In this document: positions 11,319-23,549 of the stretch, piece after piece | Layout: each line of letters opens with the position of its first letter | How positions within the stretch are numbered: position 1 is the first letter of the stretch | Assembly (NCBI GenBank): GCA_004519485.1 | Contig: CP038135.1 | Coordinates: 745,001-809,000, forward strand | DNA: 64,000 nt | DNA from: Nannochloropsis oceanica | Taxonomy: Eukaryota; Sar; Eustigmatophyceae; Eustigmatales; Monodopsidaceae | Direction of reading: 5' to 3' | The notes under the pieces: model-generated | The model's input: the letters and a program-made list of their open reading frames with translations, nothing else | What the model was told of the DNA's origin: nothing | The model's database searches: none | Translations under genes and position numbers: made by a program

Positions 11319-11573
11319 TTGTTGGCTCTCTGGTGTTATTGGTGATTCTGTGCTTTCGGTGCGGATCGAGTGGCATATTTTAGACGCTGAAAAGTGAGTG
11401 AAAACCCGTATGGGCCCAGGTCGACCATACTCTCCCTCTACTGCCCCGAGAAGACAGGAAAGGCAACATGAAGTCAGGAACCGAGTCATGTTCCCATTCC
11501 CACTCACACAAAGCAGCACCACACGCTCCAACATAAATATTCCATCCGTTGCATGGCATCGTGCGGTCGTCAT

Positions 11574-11972
11574 GCCGTGGTGTGATTTCTTGGTACTGAA
11601 AGCGTATAGTAGCCAAGAACCACCCCGCTCTTCTTCTTTGCAGCCTTACGCGTCGCACACTTAGAGATTACATCACCCACCTGTACTTACCACCTACGTC
11701 TCTCAACAAATTCACTGCAGGTTCGGACCATCGACGCACTGCAGCTTAAGGCGTTCAGGAGAAACAGAGTGCCGGATTGCCCGATCGGTCGGCCTCCCCT
11801 CTCCCGTGCTGCGACCGCGACGAACACGCTGCGAAGCAACGTGTCTGCTGCGGAACCGGGACAGTAACTCACACACGACAACGACAAGAGATATAAGATT
11901 TTGGAGAGGTGAATGATAAAGCGCGGTGACGGTAACCTCGCCTAGAGCTCGTACACAGACGCACCAAGATCC
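11574..11972. promoter_or_regulatory. Divergent intergenic region upstream of the trithorax gene
   Basis: About 400 bp (650 bp if the TPR gene begins at 11318) between two divergent genes. It must carry the trithorax promoter. No convincing core element or small gene is visible. Confidence 0.35.
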
Positions 11973-14900
11973 ATGGCACCCAAGAAGACAGCTGGAGGAA
12001 GTGCTGCTTCGGCTGGGGAAGCCAACGGTAACTCTAGTACAGGCGGGGGCACCAAGCGCAAGGCTGATGGAAGTGGTACCGCTGTCACTGCTTTAAATAG
12101 TGCCAGCGTAACTGCGGCCAGTTGCAGTAGTACCGGTGGTGGTGGTAGTAAGAAGAAAAAGAGCACCGGGGTACAGAAGACACTCCAGGCGGCTCTCTCT
12201 GGGGAGTGTGACACGATTGCGTTGCTCAAATACCTGCACGAGGACATTGCCGAGATCCGACAGCAACAAGTTAACGAGGCAGCAGCAGCAGCACTCGCAG
12301 CTACTGCTGGTCCCTCCACCGCCACTGCCACCGACCACCGAGAGCAACAGGATGGGGCTCAAGTAGAAGAACCCGACGACGGAGGCAGCAACAAAATCCC
12401 CTCCACTCACCGGCAACGTAGTGCCGCCACCACCGCCGCTGCCTCGCATCTAGAATCATTCCTTGTCGGACACAAAGTTGATCTTTTTAATGCGGCTGGT
12501 GAGATGAAATCAGGTCGTATCTTGCGATATGACGCAACGAAAGACCAACATTTTATAGCGCTGGAGTCCACAGGGGTCAGAAAATGGGTGACTCTTAGAG
12601 AAGAATCCGCCCGAATATCTCTTGAGATAATCTGGGGGAGGATTTACGGTGCCCCTTGGTGGCCTGGGGAGATCTGGTGCCACACGCGAAAGTTTTTAGA
12701 AGGGGAGCGCCCTTACCCCCTAGTGGAGGGCAAATTGCTGGTCGTGTTTTTTGCGGGTAATACACACGGCTGGATCAATCCAGCAGGCAATCTGGAGGGA
12801 CAAATTCGGTTGTTGATGGAGGAGGTGGACGGGGAGATGATGAAGAAACTGGAAAATAAGAAGTTTGCCAAGGATAGAACGAAGATTGAGTTGGCCTTGC
12901 AGGAAGGGAAGCAGGAGCAGCAGAAAATTTTTGAATTGCAGGATCGGGCGGTGGCGGAGGCGATGAAGGAAAGAGTAACCGCTGCTGTTATGGGGATGGG
13001 AGGAGGAGTGGGGGGGGGGAAGGTGGCCGTAAAGAGGCCTCCAAGGGGGGGAGAATGGCAGGGGCGGCTTTTTAAGTTGTTTAGCAAGAAGATTAATTAC
13101 CCGACGGGGGGATGGTTGACGGGGGTGGTGCGGTTGTATTCAAAGAAATCGAAGCTGCATTTGATCGTGTATGACGATACGGGAAGAGCGCCCGAGTGGT
13201 GTGATTTTGCGAAGACGGTTGTGGAGGAGTTGAGTGAAAGAGACATTGCTGGAGTGAGGCAAGCGACGATGAAGCCAAAGGCACTCACCATGACGAGGGG
13301 GCATGATCAACTGATGATGGACGAGGCGAAGGCAAAGGCCGAAGCAGCGAAGCCAAAGTGTTTGAACTGCCAGACGCCGCGAGACTTTGAGGAGATGGTA
13401 GGCTGTGCGCTATGTTCTGCTTTGTATCACCCTTTGTGTGTGGACTTGGCAAGGTCGAAGCCTGGAGGGCGGCATTGCACGGCGCCAGGGGGGGGGTGGA
13501 TATGTCCTTCATGTGTGTGTTGTCAAGGGTGTGGGGCCAAGGAACGCGACTTGGCGCTGGCAGCAGAGAGCAACATCGGCAGCGGCAGCAGCAGTAGTAG
13601 TAGTGGGAGTTACTTGGAAGAGGTCAAGTTGGATGCACATAGAGGGGTGTTAGCTTGTGGGACGTGCTTGGTCAAGTACAACAAGAAGGAGTTCTGCCCT
13701 TCTTGTGCCCAGCCCTGGTATGCCCAGCCCGATGAAACGATGGAGGAGGAGATTCTACGACTCCAGGCGCAAAAGCAGCACCAGGAGCAGCAGCTGCAGG
13801 AGGAAGAGGTGTTGGTCAAGATGGAGGTCGAGAAGGTGGGAGGGGAGAAGATATCATTACATCAGGAAAAGGGGGAGCAGCAACCGCAGGCAAAGCAGGA
13901 AGAGAAAGAGCTGGAACCTCATAAAAGAGACTCGGCATCACCACCACCGAGACTACTGCGGGCATCCTCCCCCCAATCCCAAGCAGCAGCAGCAGCGCAA
14001 TGGCGGGAAGAAGATCGGCGCATGCTCAAGTGCGATCGCCCCGGATGCCCTCTCTGGGTGCACGCCCGCTGCGAACGCCTTCCTCCTGAAGAATACGACG
14101 CTATGAATAATCCTTCTAAACCTCACACCCTCTGCATCGAATTTTTCTGCCCCGGCTGTCGTCCGGAAGCCCTGCAACCTCTTCTCTCCCTTTTGGTCAG
14201 TGAGGATCAGCTTCTCCTGTTTGCCGAGCCAGTGACAGAGGAGATTGCGCCCACGTATTTCGAAGTCATTCGACGCCCGATGGACTTGACAACCATGGCC
14301 AACAAGCTCTCTCGCGGGGAGTACCGCAATGCCCAGGGCCTGCGTGATGACTTGGAATTAATGGCGCGGAATGCTTTGACATTCAATGCGACCAACAGCA
14401 AATACTGGAAGGAATCCCTCCGGTATTTCCGAGCCGCAGTGAGTAAGCTCCAGGCGGCCGCTCCGGACAAGACTCGGCCTTCTGTTTGGGCGAAGGATAT
14501 CATCGAGTTGGTCAATAATGGAAAGCGTGGTGGGAGAGGGGCAGGGGGGATAGGAGCGATCGAGGCGGTGTTTGAGGCGGAAGTACAGAATCAACGACAG
14601 AAGGAGCAACTACGAGCATCACCATTGCAACCGCAAGGAGAGCAGCAGCATCACTCCCAGCTAGGGATGTCGTGTGGAGGTGTGGATGGCGGGGCGTTGG
14701 CGAACTGTGTGAGGGAGATAAAATACGAGGAAGGGAGGGAGGGAGGGTTCAATGACCTCGCTCACACTTCGACGGGCAGCGCGCACGGGCAACTGCACCA
14801 GCTTCATGAGCCACAGCAGCATTACTACCATCACCACCATTACCAGCAAAAGAAGAAGCGCGGTACCGACTTGACTCTTCACAAGTGGGATGGGCCAGAG

Positions 14901-17177
14901 AACTTTGCGGGAGGAACAGAAGTTCTGATAGGGGAGCAAGAAGCCTACTATGGTGCATGGCTTGAGGCATGCTTAGTGTGTGGTGCAACGGGGGACCCGG
15001 CCCAGCTTTTGTTCTGCATGGATTGTGGCGAAGCGTTTCATTTTTATTGCTTACAGGTCCCTGGGATCGAGCAGATGGATGCTTATACCCGTGCCACATG
15101 GCGATGTGCAAATTGCAAGTTGTGCGAGGTGTGTGGGACATGTATCGAACGGGAGGAAGGGACACTATTGCAGTGCGAGAAATGTGATAAGGGGTATCAT
15201 ATGTCGTGTTTGCACCCGCCTTTGGCGGTTGCGCCGAAGGATCCGTGGTACTGCGGGAGTTGTGTGAATTGCCGGCTGTGTGACGGGGCACCGCCGAGCT
15301 GTGGGAGGAAGTGGAGTTGTCATCCTTTGGTGTGTTACGACTGTGGGGGGTTTCAGGAGAAGAATGCAGAGATGCGACTTCGTTGTCCGATCTGCTTACA
15401 GGTCTCCATTCACGACAAGGAGACAACTATGAAATTGCTACTGATGGAAGGGGCGGATGACAAGGAGAAAGTATTGGTCCAGTGCAATTCCTGTCGTTTG
15501 TGGGCGCATGCGTCGTGTGATGCCACGTCTCGGATTATAGAAGAGAAGAAGAAACTCTTGTCGGCGCAGGGGATAGTGGTGGGGAATGCGCGGATATGGA
15601 CGAGGGAGGACTTTGCGGCAGGCTATAATTTTGGTTTTGAGTGTCGACGATGTTTGTTGATGGAGAAGGAAAGGCAAGATTGGCTGAGGAGAGAGCAGGA
15701 GGCAGAGCAGGAAAGGCATAGATTGAAGGCTCTGGAAACTGTCCGGGCAAAGCAAGAGCAGGAGCAACTGTGGATTCGAAAGGATCAAGAGCAGCAGCGC
15801 CAGTTGCGGCAGCAGGAAGAGGAGCGGATACGTCGGCAGCAGCAGGAGGAGCAGCAGCAACTTGCATATTCCCAGCATTATCGGCAACAGCAGCAGCAGG
15901 CGCAATCGTACTACCCTCACCAGCAGTTCTACCACCACTATCACCAGCAACAGCAGCAACAGTCGCAGCCGCAGCAGCAGCAGCAGCAGCAGCAGCAGGG
16001 CCAGGGTGCTAATGCTGCGTCAGCTGGTGCAACCGCTCGGGCTGTTTTCCCCGGCTGGGATGTTGCTCCCCATCCCTCTTCTTCCTTCGTGACATCCAGT
16101 TCAGGCGGATGTGGAGATAGGGGAGGGGCGGGTGGATCCCAAAATGGACGAGACATGGAAGCAGCAGAGATCATACGTTCCCTCCAGCAAGTCGCCTCGC
16201 ATTCCGATGGCAGCAGTGGCGGACATTCCTCTTCTTCCTCCTCGGTTGGCACTGCCGCCTCTGCCTCGCAACACCCCCCTCCTTTCCAACCCCATCACCA
16301 GCATCAATATCAGCAGCTCCAGCACAAGCACGTGAACGGGCATCATGTCACAAACTCCACTTCACTCGGTCGCTTGCTTTCTGGCGAGAAATCCCGTCCG
16401 AATGGTAGCGTCTTTCCAGCTCCTACACCTGTCCCCGCCCCCCCTCCCTCCCTGCCCACACCAATCCCTACTCCTTGCTCAGGTGCTGATTTCTCTCGTG
16501 GTGTCTATTCGAATCCAGCAGCAGCTGTAGCAGTAGCAATGGCGCCGCGGCCCGGGGGAGGACCAACGCGTCCATCCGGTGGAGGCCATTCTTCCTTCCC
16601 TCATCTTCCACAACAGCAACAAATACAGCAACAGCACCCGTTTACAGTGCCGAACCCGTACAGTAGCTCCTATTCTCCCCTTCCTTTTACTGGCATCAAC
16701 CCTCAGGTTCATGCGCACAATAGTGCTGCGGCTGTTGCGTACTATCAAGCAGCTCAAGCAGCTCAAACAGCAGCAGCACAGGCGCAATACATGGGCACGG
16801 CTGCAGCGATAGCGGCGGGTGGCTCCACCTCCTCGACCTCTCTCCAGTCCGCCCCCTCATGCCCGCCTTCCCTATCGTCTTCCTCTTCTTCTTCTTCCTG
16901 TAACCTGTCACCTTCTGGTCCCTCCTCTGGCGCGAACAACAGTGCGGTGGACACGAACGCGAGTGACAGCGGAGGTACAGCAGCAGAAGGGCGGCACCAG
17001 CCTCAGGGGCACCCTCTTTTGCACCCTTTTTACCCTCCCAACGCTCATCCAAACCCTCAGGCGCTCGCAAACCCCTACTACTACCAGCAGTACCACTTTC
17101 ACCGGCAGCAGCAACTCCACCTACAGCAGCAGCAAGAGCTGCTATTCAGACGACAGCGAGAGCAGCAGCACCAGCAC

Positions 17178-17208
<31 letters not shown>

Positions 17209-19898
17209 AGCAGCAACAGCAGCAGTCGACAGATGATGCACCAGGACCGCCCAGCTTGGGCATGGCTAAGGCGAGCAAGCCGAAGATGAGCAAGACCATC
17301 GACGCCGAGGAGCAGCAGCACTATCATCACCAACAGCAGCAGTACGAGCAACAGCTCTTTCAGCGGCAGCATCTCCACCAGCAGCAGCAACAGCAGCAAA
17401 TATTAGAGCAGCGGAAGGCAGCAGCAGCTGCTACTGCAGCGGTGCAAGACGGTTGTAACAAGGGTCACCACGCCCACCAGCAGCACCAACAATATCTTTC
17501 CGGCCAGAAGCAGCAGCAACATGAGCAGTACCATCGCCAGCAGCACCAGCAGCAGCATCCTGAGACCGTGCGTTTTGTCCTCCCTGACGTTTTCCCCGGC
17601 CAAAATGACCCGAGAGTCAAGGAGGAAGAACGAAAGGTGAAACTCCGTAAGCTGCTAGCCCTGCACAAGATAGAAGGAGAGGGCTCCGCAGAAGAAAATG
17701 AAGGAGACGCCATGATGATATCCTCATCCCTAGTGATTAAGCCCTTGCTAGGCTGGAATGGCGGGGCAGTCTCTACTGAAATGGAGGCCCAGCTGGGCGG
17801 ATTGTGGGAAGATCAACGACACTGCAGCCTGTGCAAGCTTCGGGGCGATGACCCCTTTCTAGGTCGACTCCTGCTGTTGGAAGAGAAGGAACGTGCTGCC
17901 TGGATTCATTTGAATTGTGCTGCGTGGTCGAGTGAGGTGTTTGAATCGGAGGGAGGGCTGTATAACGTGGGGGCTGCGAGGAGTCGAGCGAAGAATTTGA
18001 AGTGTGTGGCATGTGGTGTGAGTGGGGCGACGGTCGGATGTAATGCTCCTGGATGTAAGGAGAATTATCACTTCATCTGCTCGCTTGGGAAAGGGTGTCG
18101 CTTCTTTGCAGACCGCCGTGTGTTTTGTAAGAATCATCAGGCTGCTGCTGCGCTTCAGGTGAAGACAACAAAAGGTGGAAAGCCCTGTAAGCCTTGCGAG
18201 GAGCTGCCTCCGATGGACTTGCTTGAAGAAACTTCGTTTTTGAAGATCATACCTGCGCCGCCTACTTCCTCGGGGGCAGCAGCAGCAGCTGCTGCGGCAG
18301 TAATTGCAGCGGGAGGGGGGGTGAAATCGGTCCAGGGTTTGTCGGAAGGCGTGGCCCTGAGGGTGGGTGCGTTGACTCTTTTTGAGCTTGGAGAGGTGGA
18401 GAGTAGTCCATTTTTCCACACCGAAAGATTTATATTCCCGAAAGGCTACCGAGCAAGTCGGATATTTTGGTCGGCCGTGAAGAAGCATGAGAGGACGTTG
18501 TGGATGGTGATGATTATGAGCACGGATGATAAAGAAGGGGGGAACCAGGCAGAGAAGAAAAAGGAGAAGAAGAGCAAGCGGGTCAAGAGGGAGGAGGAGG
18601 AGGAGAAGAAGAAAGAAGAGGACGACGGCGAGGAGCAGAGAGAGGAGGAAGAGGTGATAGCGGTGGAGAAGCCCTGGTTTCGTATTGTGGCTATGGACAA
18701 CCCGGAGCGGGTGTATGAGGGAGGGGAGATAGAAGCAGTGTATGCAGAGCTCTTACATGCCGTTAAGGCCTGCCAAGGCAGTGCCGTGGAAGCATTGCGT
18801 GCCACCCCTCCCCCCCCTCTTCCGGTCAGCAGTAGTAGCAGCGGCAGCAGTAGCAGCAGCAGCACGTGTATGCGTGCGCGTCCCGTGCCATGTATCCAGC
18901 GGAAGGTGCCGGGTGTGGGAAGTAAGGTAGGCACGTATGGTTTAAGTGCGTTTGATTTCGTGGGATTGGCGAACCCGACCGTGAAGCGGTTCATCGAGGG
19001 CATGCCTGGCGCAGTGGTGGCCGCGCTGCATCGGAAGGAGGAGGAAAGGGGGGATGAGAAAGAAGGCGGGAGGGGGGAAGGAGGAGGGTACCGATTTTCT
19101 TTCGTCTTGCCGGGGAAAGCGGAGATAAAGAAAGCGATGAGAGTGATTGAGGCTGCCAAGAGGATGCATATGGTGGAGGAGCCGCGGTGTGCACGTGTTG
19201 ATAATAACCAAGTCTACGCCGAGGTAGCTGGACGCATGGCCCGGGTAAATAAGGTCAGGATTGCGGAAGAGATTGAGTATGAAGAAGGGGAGGGTACTGG
19301 TGCGGGGGGGGGAGGAGGAGGAGGCCATAGGAAGGGGGAGGGTGCTTTCGGAGGGGGAGGGGGGGTGGAAGGAGGAAGTCCCACGGATGGGGCTTCGCTG
19401 GGACCTGGTCTGAATTCTGACAAGAGAAGTGTGAGCCAGTTGTACCGTGAGTTGAAGGCTGTCCCGTTTTCGCAGCGGTTGCTGGTAAAGCGAAGTCGGA
19501 TTCATGGGTGGGGTTTGTTTGCGAAGGAGGCGATTAAAAAGGACGCAATGGTGGCAGAGTATATCGGAGAGGTAGTAAGGGCATGTGTCGCTGACTTGAG
19601 GGAGAAGATGTACGAGGAGTCTGGTCAAGGGAGTTGTTACTTGTTTCGGTTGGACAGGTATGATATTGTTGACGCGACAATGCAGGGAAATATGGCTAGG
19701 TTTGTCAACCATTGTTGTGACCCTAATTGCTATGCGCGGGTCATTAGTGTAGACACTGGGGAGAAGAAGATTATATTCTTGGCTAAGCGGGATATCGCGG
19801 CGGGAGAGGAGGTGAGTTATAATTATCACTTTACTCTGGAGGATGAGAAGATTCCGTGTTATTGTGGGGCGGCAACGTGTGTGGGGAGCATGAATTAG
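11973..19898 (+). CDS. Trithorax/MLL-type histone H3 lysine-4 methyltransferase
   Basis: A single-exon frame of 2641 residues. Domains in order: PWWP (WGRIYGAPWWPGEIW, about 221); Tudor-like (about 375-425); PHD (CLNCQTPRDFEEMVGC, about 464-520); Cys/His zinc module (about 683-730); bromodomain (PMDLTTMANKLSRGEY, about 733-830); paired PHDs (CLVCGATGD and CEKCDKGYHMSCLHPP, about 1000-1105); another PHD-like module (about 1139-1226); a Gln/His/Ser-rich region (about 1243-1870); extended PHD (HCSLCKLRGDD to FCKNH, about 1948-2060); FYRN (about 2133-2176); FYRC (AFDFVGLANPTVKRFIEGM); and C-terminal SET plus post-SET (RSRIHGWGLFAKE, MARFVNHCCDPNCYA, CYCGAATCVGSMN). The SET has the NHxxxPN-type catalytic core and the post-SET cysteines. 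The family methylates H3K4 in COMPASS-like complexes. A PWWP and bromodomain in one chain recalls plant ATX plus animal MLL. Confidence 0.95.
15880..17570 (+). repeat. CAG/CAA-rich polyglutamine coding tracts in the trithorax gene
   Basis: Repeated CAG and CAA runs encode Gln tracts, interrupted by His, Tyr and Ser. The longest runs are near 15976-16000 and 17190-17225. They encode a flexible region between the PHD cluster and the extended PHD. Such triplet tracts tend to vary in length among strains. Confidence 0.85.
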
Positions 19899-20302
19899 TC
19901 TAGCTGTCATGATGGGGGGGATGGAGGGAGCAGCGTCGTGAACGGCGCATGCAAAAAGATTGATATTATAAAGGTGTACATATTCAATGTTATGCCTGAG
20001 GAAGTCTGAAGGAATCGAGATAAATGATTGATGAGTGAGTGAAGATTGATGGATGGTGTTACAACAAAACACCTTTGTGGCACGGTGCATATTTTGATGA
20101 TGGTCGCAAGAGAAAACTTAAAAAGCTTGAGATAAAGAGGTAAAGCCCTGCATATGTTCTTGAAAGATGGTTTAAAAGAACCGACAACGAATGGGAAGTG
20201 GTGAAAAATGCATTTTGCATTGTTGCCTGGATCATGTTTTTTCCTTCGACCATAGTCAGGGGTGCTGGCGCAAGAAAATTGAATGGCACATTATCAAAGT
20301 GG

Positions 20303-20337
20303 ATACATTTAGGGTTAGGGTTAGGTTATACATTTAG
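20303..20337 (+). repeat. Interstitial telomere-like repeat flanked by a direct repeat
   Basis: About two and a half copies of TTAGGG lie between two identical ATACATTTAG ten-mers (20303-20312 and 20328-20337). This resembles a short telomeric patch added at a repaired double-strand break. Confidence 0.65.
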
Positions 20338-21039
20338 ACATGCACTCTCGCGTTCCAACGCTCTTCTTTCTCGACGCATGAGTTTGCATGTCGTGCTTTC
20401 TCTGTTGAAAACTGGAGTGGTGTGACCGGCAGGTTTAAAATAGCATGGAGAGACGTGATTTTCCCACCTGACCAAAGGATAACCCATTTGACACTTTGTT
20501 AAGCTCTAGAATGGTGCTTGTAATGAGGCTGTGGCACACAGGTAATCCGGAACGGACCTTAGGCTTTCTATACGATCCGACGGCGTGTCCTATCGTCGTC
20601 TGAGGTGTCTTCGAGCTTGCAAGCCTTCTAGCGCAGCAGATGTGGTCGGTGAGATGAAAGTGTAAGCGTTCACGGAGCATGCACCTCCCCTATAATACAG
20701 GAAAACTCAAATGTGTCGGCTTCACTTCTTTTCCAAAATGCTGTGCAAGCATGTCAGGACATTTTCCAACAACGACTCGTTGATTTTTTGCGCCTATTTA
20801 TACCGAGCTTAGTATGCATGTACATATACGAGCTGCACGATCGAATATAATTGGGCGTGAAAGCAGACCGCAATCAAAATTATAATTGTGCACTCCTCTC
20901 ACCCGCCTCCCCCCCCACACGACCTCATACGCACTCCAGAGTCCGCTGCGGGAAAGCCCGCCTGCATGCTTGGATATTGGGCAACATCTATACAACGGCC
21001 TGGGGCCCTGTGTGGCTTTTGCCCTAACGAGGGTGAATA

Positions 21040-21215
21040 AGACTACAAATTACGACCGCAGTGAGCAAGACCACAGACCACGACCGCTTTAAGCCAGACG
21101 ACAGATTACGACGGCAGAAAGAAATACTAGAAATCACGAAGAAATACCAGAAATCACGCCGGCTGTAAACAATACTAAAAGGCAGGACCGCAGTAAGCAA
21201 GACTACAAATCAGGA
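21040..21215 (+). repeat. Degenerate short tandem repeats in the leader of the NicO-like gene
   Basis: Two interleaved motif families recur. One is CGCAGTRAGCAAGACYACA (near 21056 and 21190) and related forms. The other is AATACYAGAAATCACG (near 21124 and 21144). They end a few bases before the ATG at 21220. Confidence 0.5.
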
Positions 21216-21219
21216 CGCA

Positions 21220-22741
21220 ATGACCGCCATCTCACCTGAAGAAGCGGGCAAGCTCATTGTCACAGGTGTGTTGCGTTGTTGTGCGGCGAGTGGTTGCAGG
21301 TTATGGCTCGCTCATTTGCGCTTAAAGTTTCCAAAGCGAAAGCCCCTTTCCTCCTCATTCACTCACTCTCTTCCTTCCAACCCGCCAATTTCAGGTCTAA
21401 CGTTCGGCTGTATCCACGTTCTGACCGGGGCAGATCATCTCTCAGCGTTGGCCACATTATCTGTGGGCTCCAGATGGAAAGCTTTCGGTCTGGGAATCAG
21501 GTAAGAAAAAGCGGGCAGCTGTGGTGAGATTGTGCGCGCAACATGTGCAACTCACCAATCACCTGCATCCTGTTTCCAGGTGGGGCCTCGGTCATTCCAC
21601 CGGTCTTATTCTTGTGGCCGCCATCCTGCTGGGTCTCGGCGATCGTATCGATCCCAAAGTCCTCGAACACGCATGTTCATGGATAGTCGGAGTGTTTATG
21701 ATTCTTCTAGGTGCATGGGGCATCCTCAAAGCCCGCAAGCACGAGATGGTCCGTCAAAAAGCAGTAGCAGCTGCTGCAGCTGTAGCAACATCAAATGAAC
21801 TGGAAGGTGAGGGAGGGAAGGGGGGGGGGGATGATACCTTGCAGCAGCAGGAAGAAGGACGAGGAGGGCGGGCAAGGATCGGTGTCGCCGAAGCTGCTGA
21901 GATAAGTCCCCTGCAGAGCGTCAGTGACCCCAGATCAACTGCTGCTGATACTGCTGATACTGCATCGACTCCATCCTCTTCCTCATCTTCCTTCGCAGAT
22001 GAGGACGAAGAGATGGGGGTTGAGTTGATGCCGCCGCATCATTTCAACAGCAGCGCAGGCAAAAGTGGTAGCGGTAGCGGTGAATATGGCAGTGAAGGGG
22101 ATGATAACAAGGACGGAAAGGAGGAAGGGAAAGAGGAGAAACAAGAGGAAAAGAGGAGAAGAGAGAGTAACGACAGCAGCAGCTATGGCATCAACGACCG
22201 CCACAGCAACGACAAGAACACTTCGAGGTCAAAACAGAGTTTGTCGTCCTCCTGTGCAATCACCAATACCAGCAGCACCACTGGTATATCCTCTTCTCCT
22301 CCACAGCACCGACGAGGAATTGCGGAAGCCACCGAACCTTTCCTTGAGCGCGAATGCAACGAAGGTTACCATGGGTTTCTTGTTCGCCTCCGGCAGTGCC
22401 TCCGCGTAGACCTTGAGTCCCATGCCGTCCAACGCATTGTGGCCTTTTCTGTCGGGATCGTCCATGGCATCGCTGGGCCCGGCGGGGTGCTAGGTGTCCT
22501 TCCGGCAGCTCGTTTGCATTCATGGCCGAAGGCGAGTCTGTACCTGGCAACGTTCTGTCTGTCGTCAACGTTAATAATGGGGATATTTGCGGCCTTGTAT
22601 GGAGAGTGCACGTCGCGGTTGGGCTCGGCGAGGAATATTGAATACAAGTTGGAATTGTTTAGTGCCTCTTTGTCGATCATCGTGGGTGTGCTGTGGATGG
22701 CCATGATTTTGGCGGGGAAGTTGGATGTTGTATTTGGGTAG
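21220..22741 (+). CDS. NicO/UreH-like polytopic membrane protein
   Basis: Three exons (21220-21265, 21395-21500, 21580-22741) keep frame across two short introns of 129 and 79 nt, giving 437 residues. The first half has HVLTGADHLSAL (His23 to His30) after GC, then RWGLGHSTG in the next membrane segment. The second half has FSVGIVHGIAGPGGVLGVLPA and two more hydrophobic helices to the C-terminus. These His/Gly/Asp motifs are typical of the NicO and UreH-like families of nickel/cobalt efflux and urease-accessory membrane proteins. The signature here is H-x5-DH, one residue longer than the H-x4-DH of NiCoT permeases. A hydrophilic loop of roughly 150 residues, acidic and Ser-rich, separates the two halves. 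The transported ion cannot be decided from the sequence. No targeting peptide is evident. Confidence 0.82.
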
Positions 22742-23549
22742 GATCACGGGCCCAAGGCCCCCTCCCATGTCCTCCCTCCCTCTCTCCTTTTTTCCTTTCC
22801 TACCTTCCGACCCATTTCCATATCTATGGAAGGGAAGAGGATGGGGAGGAGTTGTTTTGTTGTGGGTTTTTCGTGATAATCGTAGTGACATTGTCGTTCG
22901 CTTCGGCAATAGCAGGGAAGCTGGGTCTGATATTTGAATGGGAAAAGGGAAAGAGGGAGACAGTTGGTGGCATTCGGAAATGTGTGAGAATAGCACGTTA
23001 CATGAGGACTGCATGCATGCATTGGGATCTATGAGGAGGGAGGAAGCGAATGACAGGTCGTCCCTAAGATGAGCTTCGGGTACGTTTCGGTAGACAGTAC
23101 GCATGCACCGAGGTAACAAATCTGAAGAAATGATGGCATGCATGTAAAGAAAGCATAAAAGAGGCAAGACCCAAAATAAAGGGGAGATAACATGGTGTGC
23201 GCTCAAATACAGCAAGCACTTCCTCTAACTTAGATAATGTTTCGTCCTGACGGTCATGTCTGTAGCACCCTTGACCGCATAAAGTGGGTTTAAGGGGCAG
23301 TGAAGTCAATTGCCTAAAGATGTACACAAACACACACATATAGTGAGCGTCATACAGATACGAAAGCGCAGGCCCACGTTTAAAAAATGGAAAAATCTCA
23401 ATACCAAACCACAAAGAGATCAAATGTTGAAGTTACGAATAGCAGCAGGCTTCTTCTCCCTCCATAGCTGTGCATGAATGCTGCTTCATTCACTTTTCTT
23501 TCTCCATTCTTGACCGATTATGCCATTTTTCTACCCTTCCTCTCTCCTA
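22742..23549. other. Intergenic region between convergent genes
   Basis: About 800 bp of 3' flanking sequence between the NicO-like gene (+) and the coiled-coil gene (-). It contains short CT-rich runs and no protein-like frame that I accept. Confidence 0.45.

Larger units (their letters stand above)
19899..21219. other. Intergenic region after trithorax gene
   Basis: About 1.3 kb with no convincing gene. It holds the trithorax 3' end, a short telomere-like repeat at 20303-20337 and, just before the next start codon, an imperfect A/G-rich repeat family. The minus-strand frame crossing 18942-20090 is an antisense shadow of the SET region. Confidence 0.5.

Noticed and set aside
11319-11573. 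N-terminal extension and possible 5' intron of the TPR gene
   Set aside because: A donor GTGAGT and acceptor TTTTCAG exist, but joining them breaks the frame, and the extension looks non-coding; the internal ATG at 11318 fits the family start.
18942-20090. 382-codon minus-strand frame
   Set aside because: It lies antisense to the conserved SET and FYR regions of the trithorax gene and lacks any motif.
22571-23423. Minus-strand frames in the NicO-like 3' region
   Set aside because: They overlap the conserved C-terminal membrane helices in antisense and then only 3' flank.
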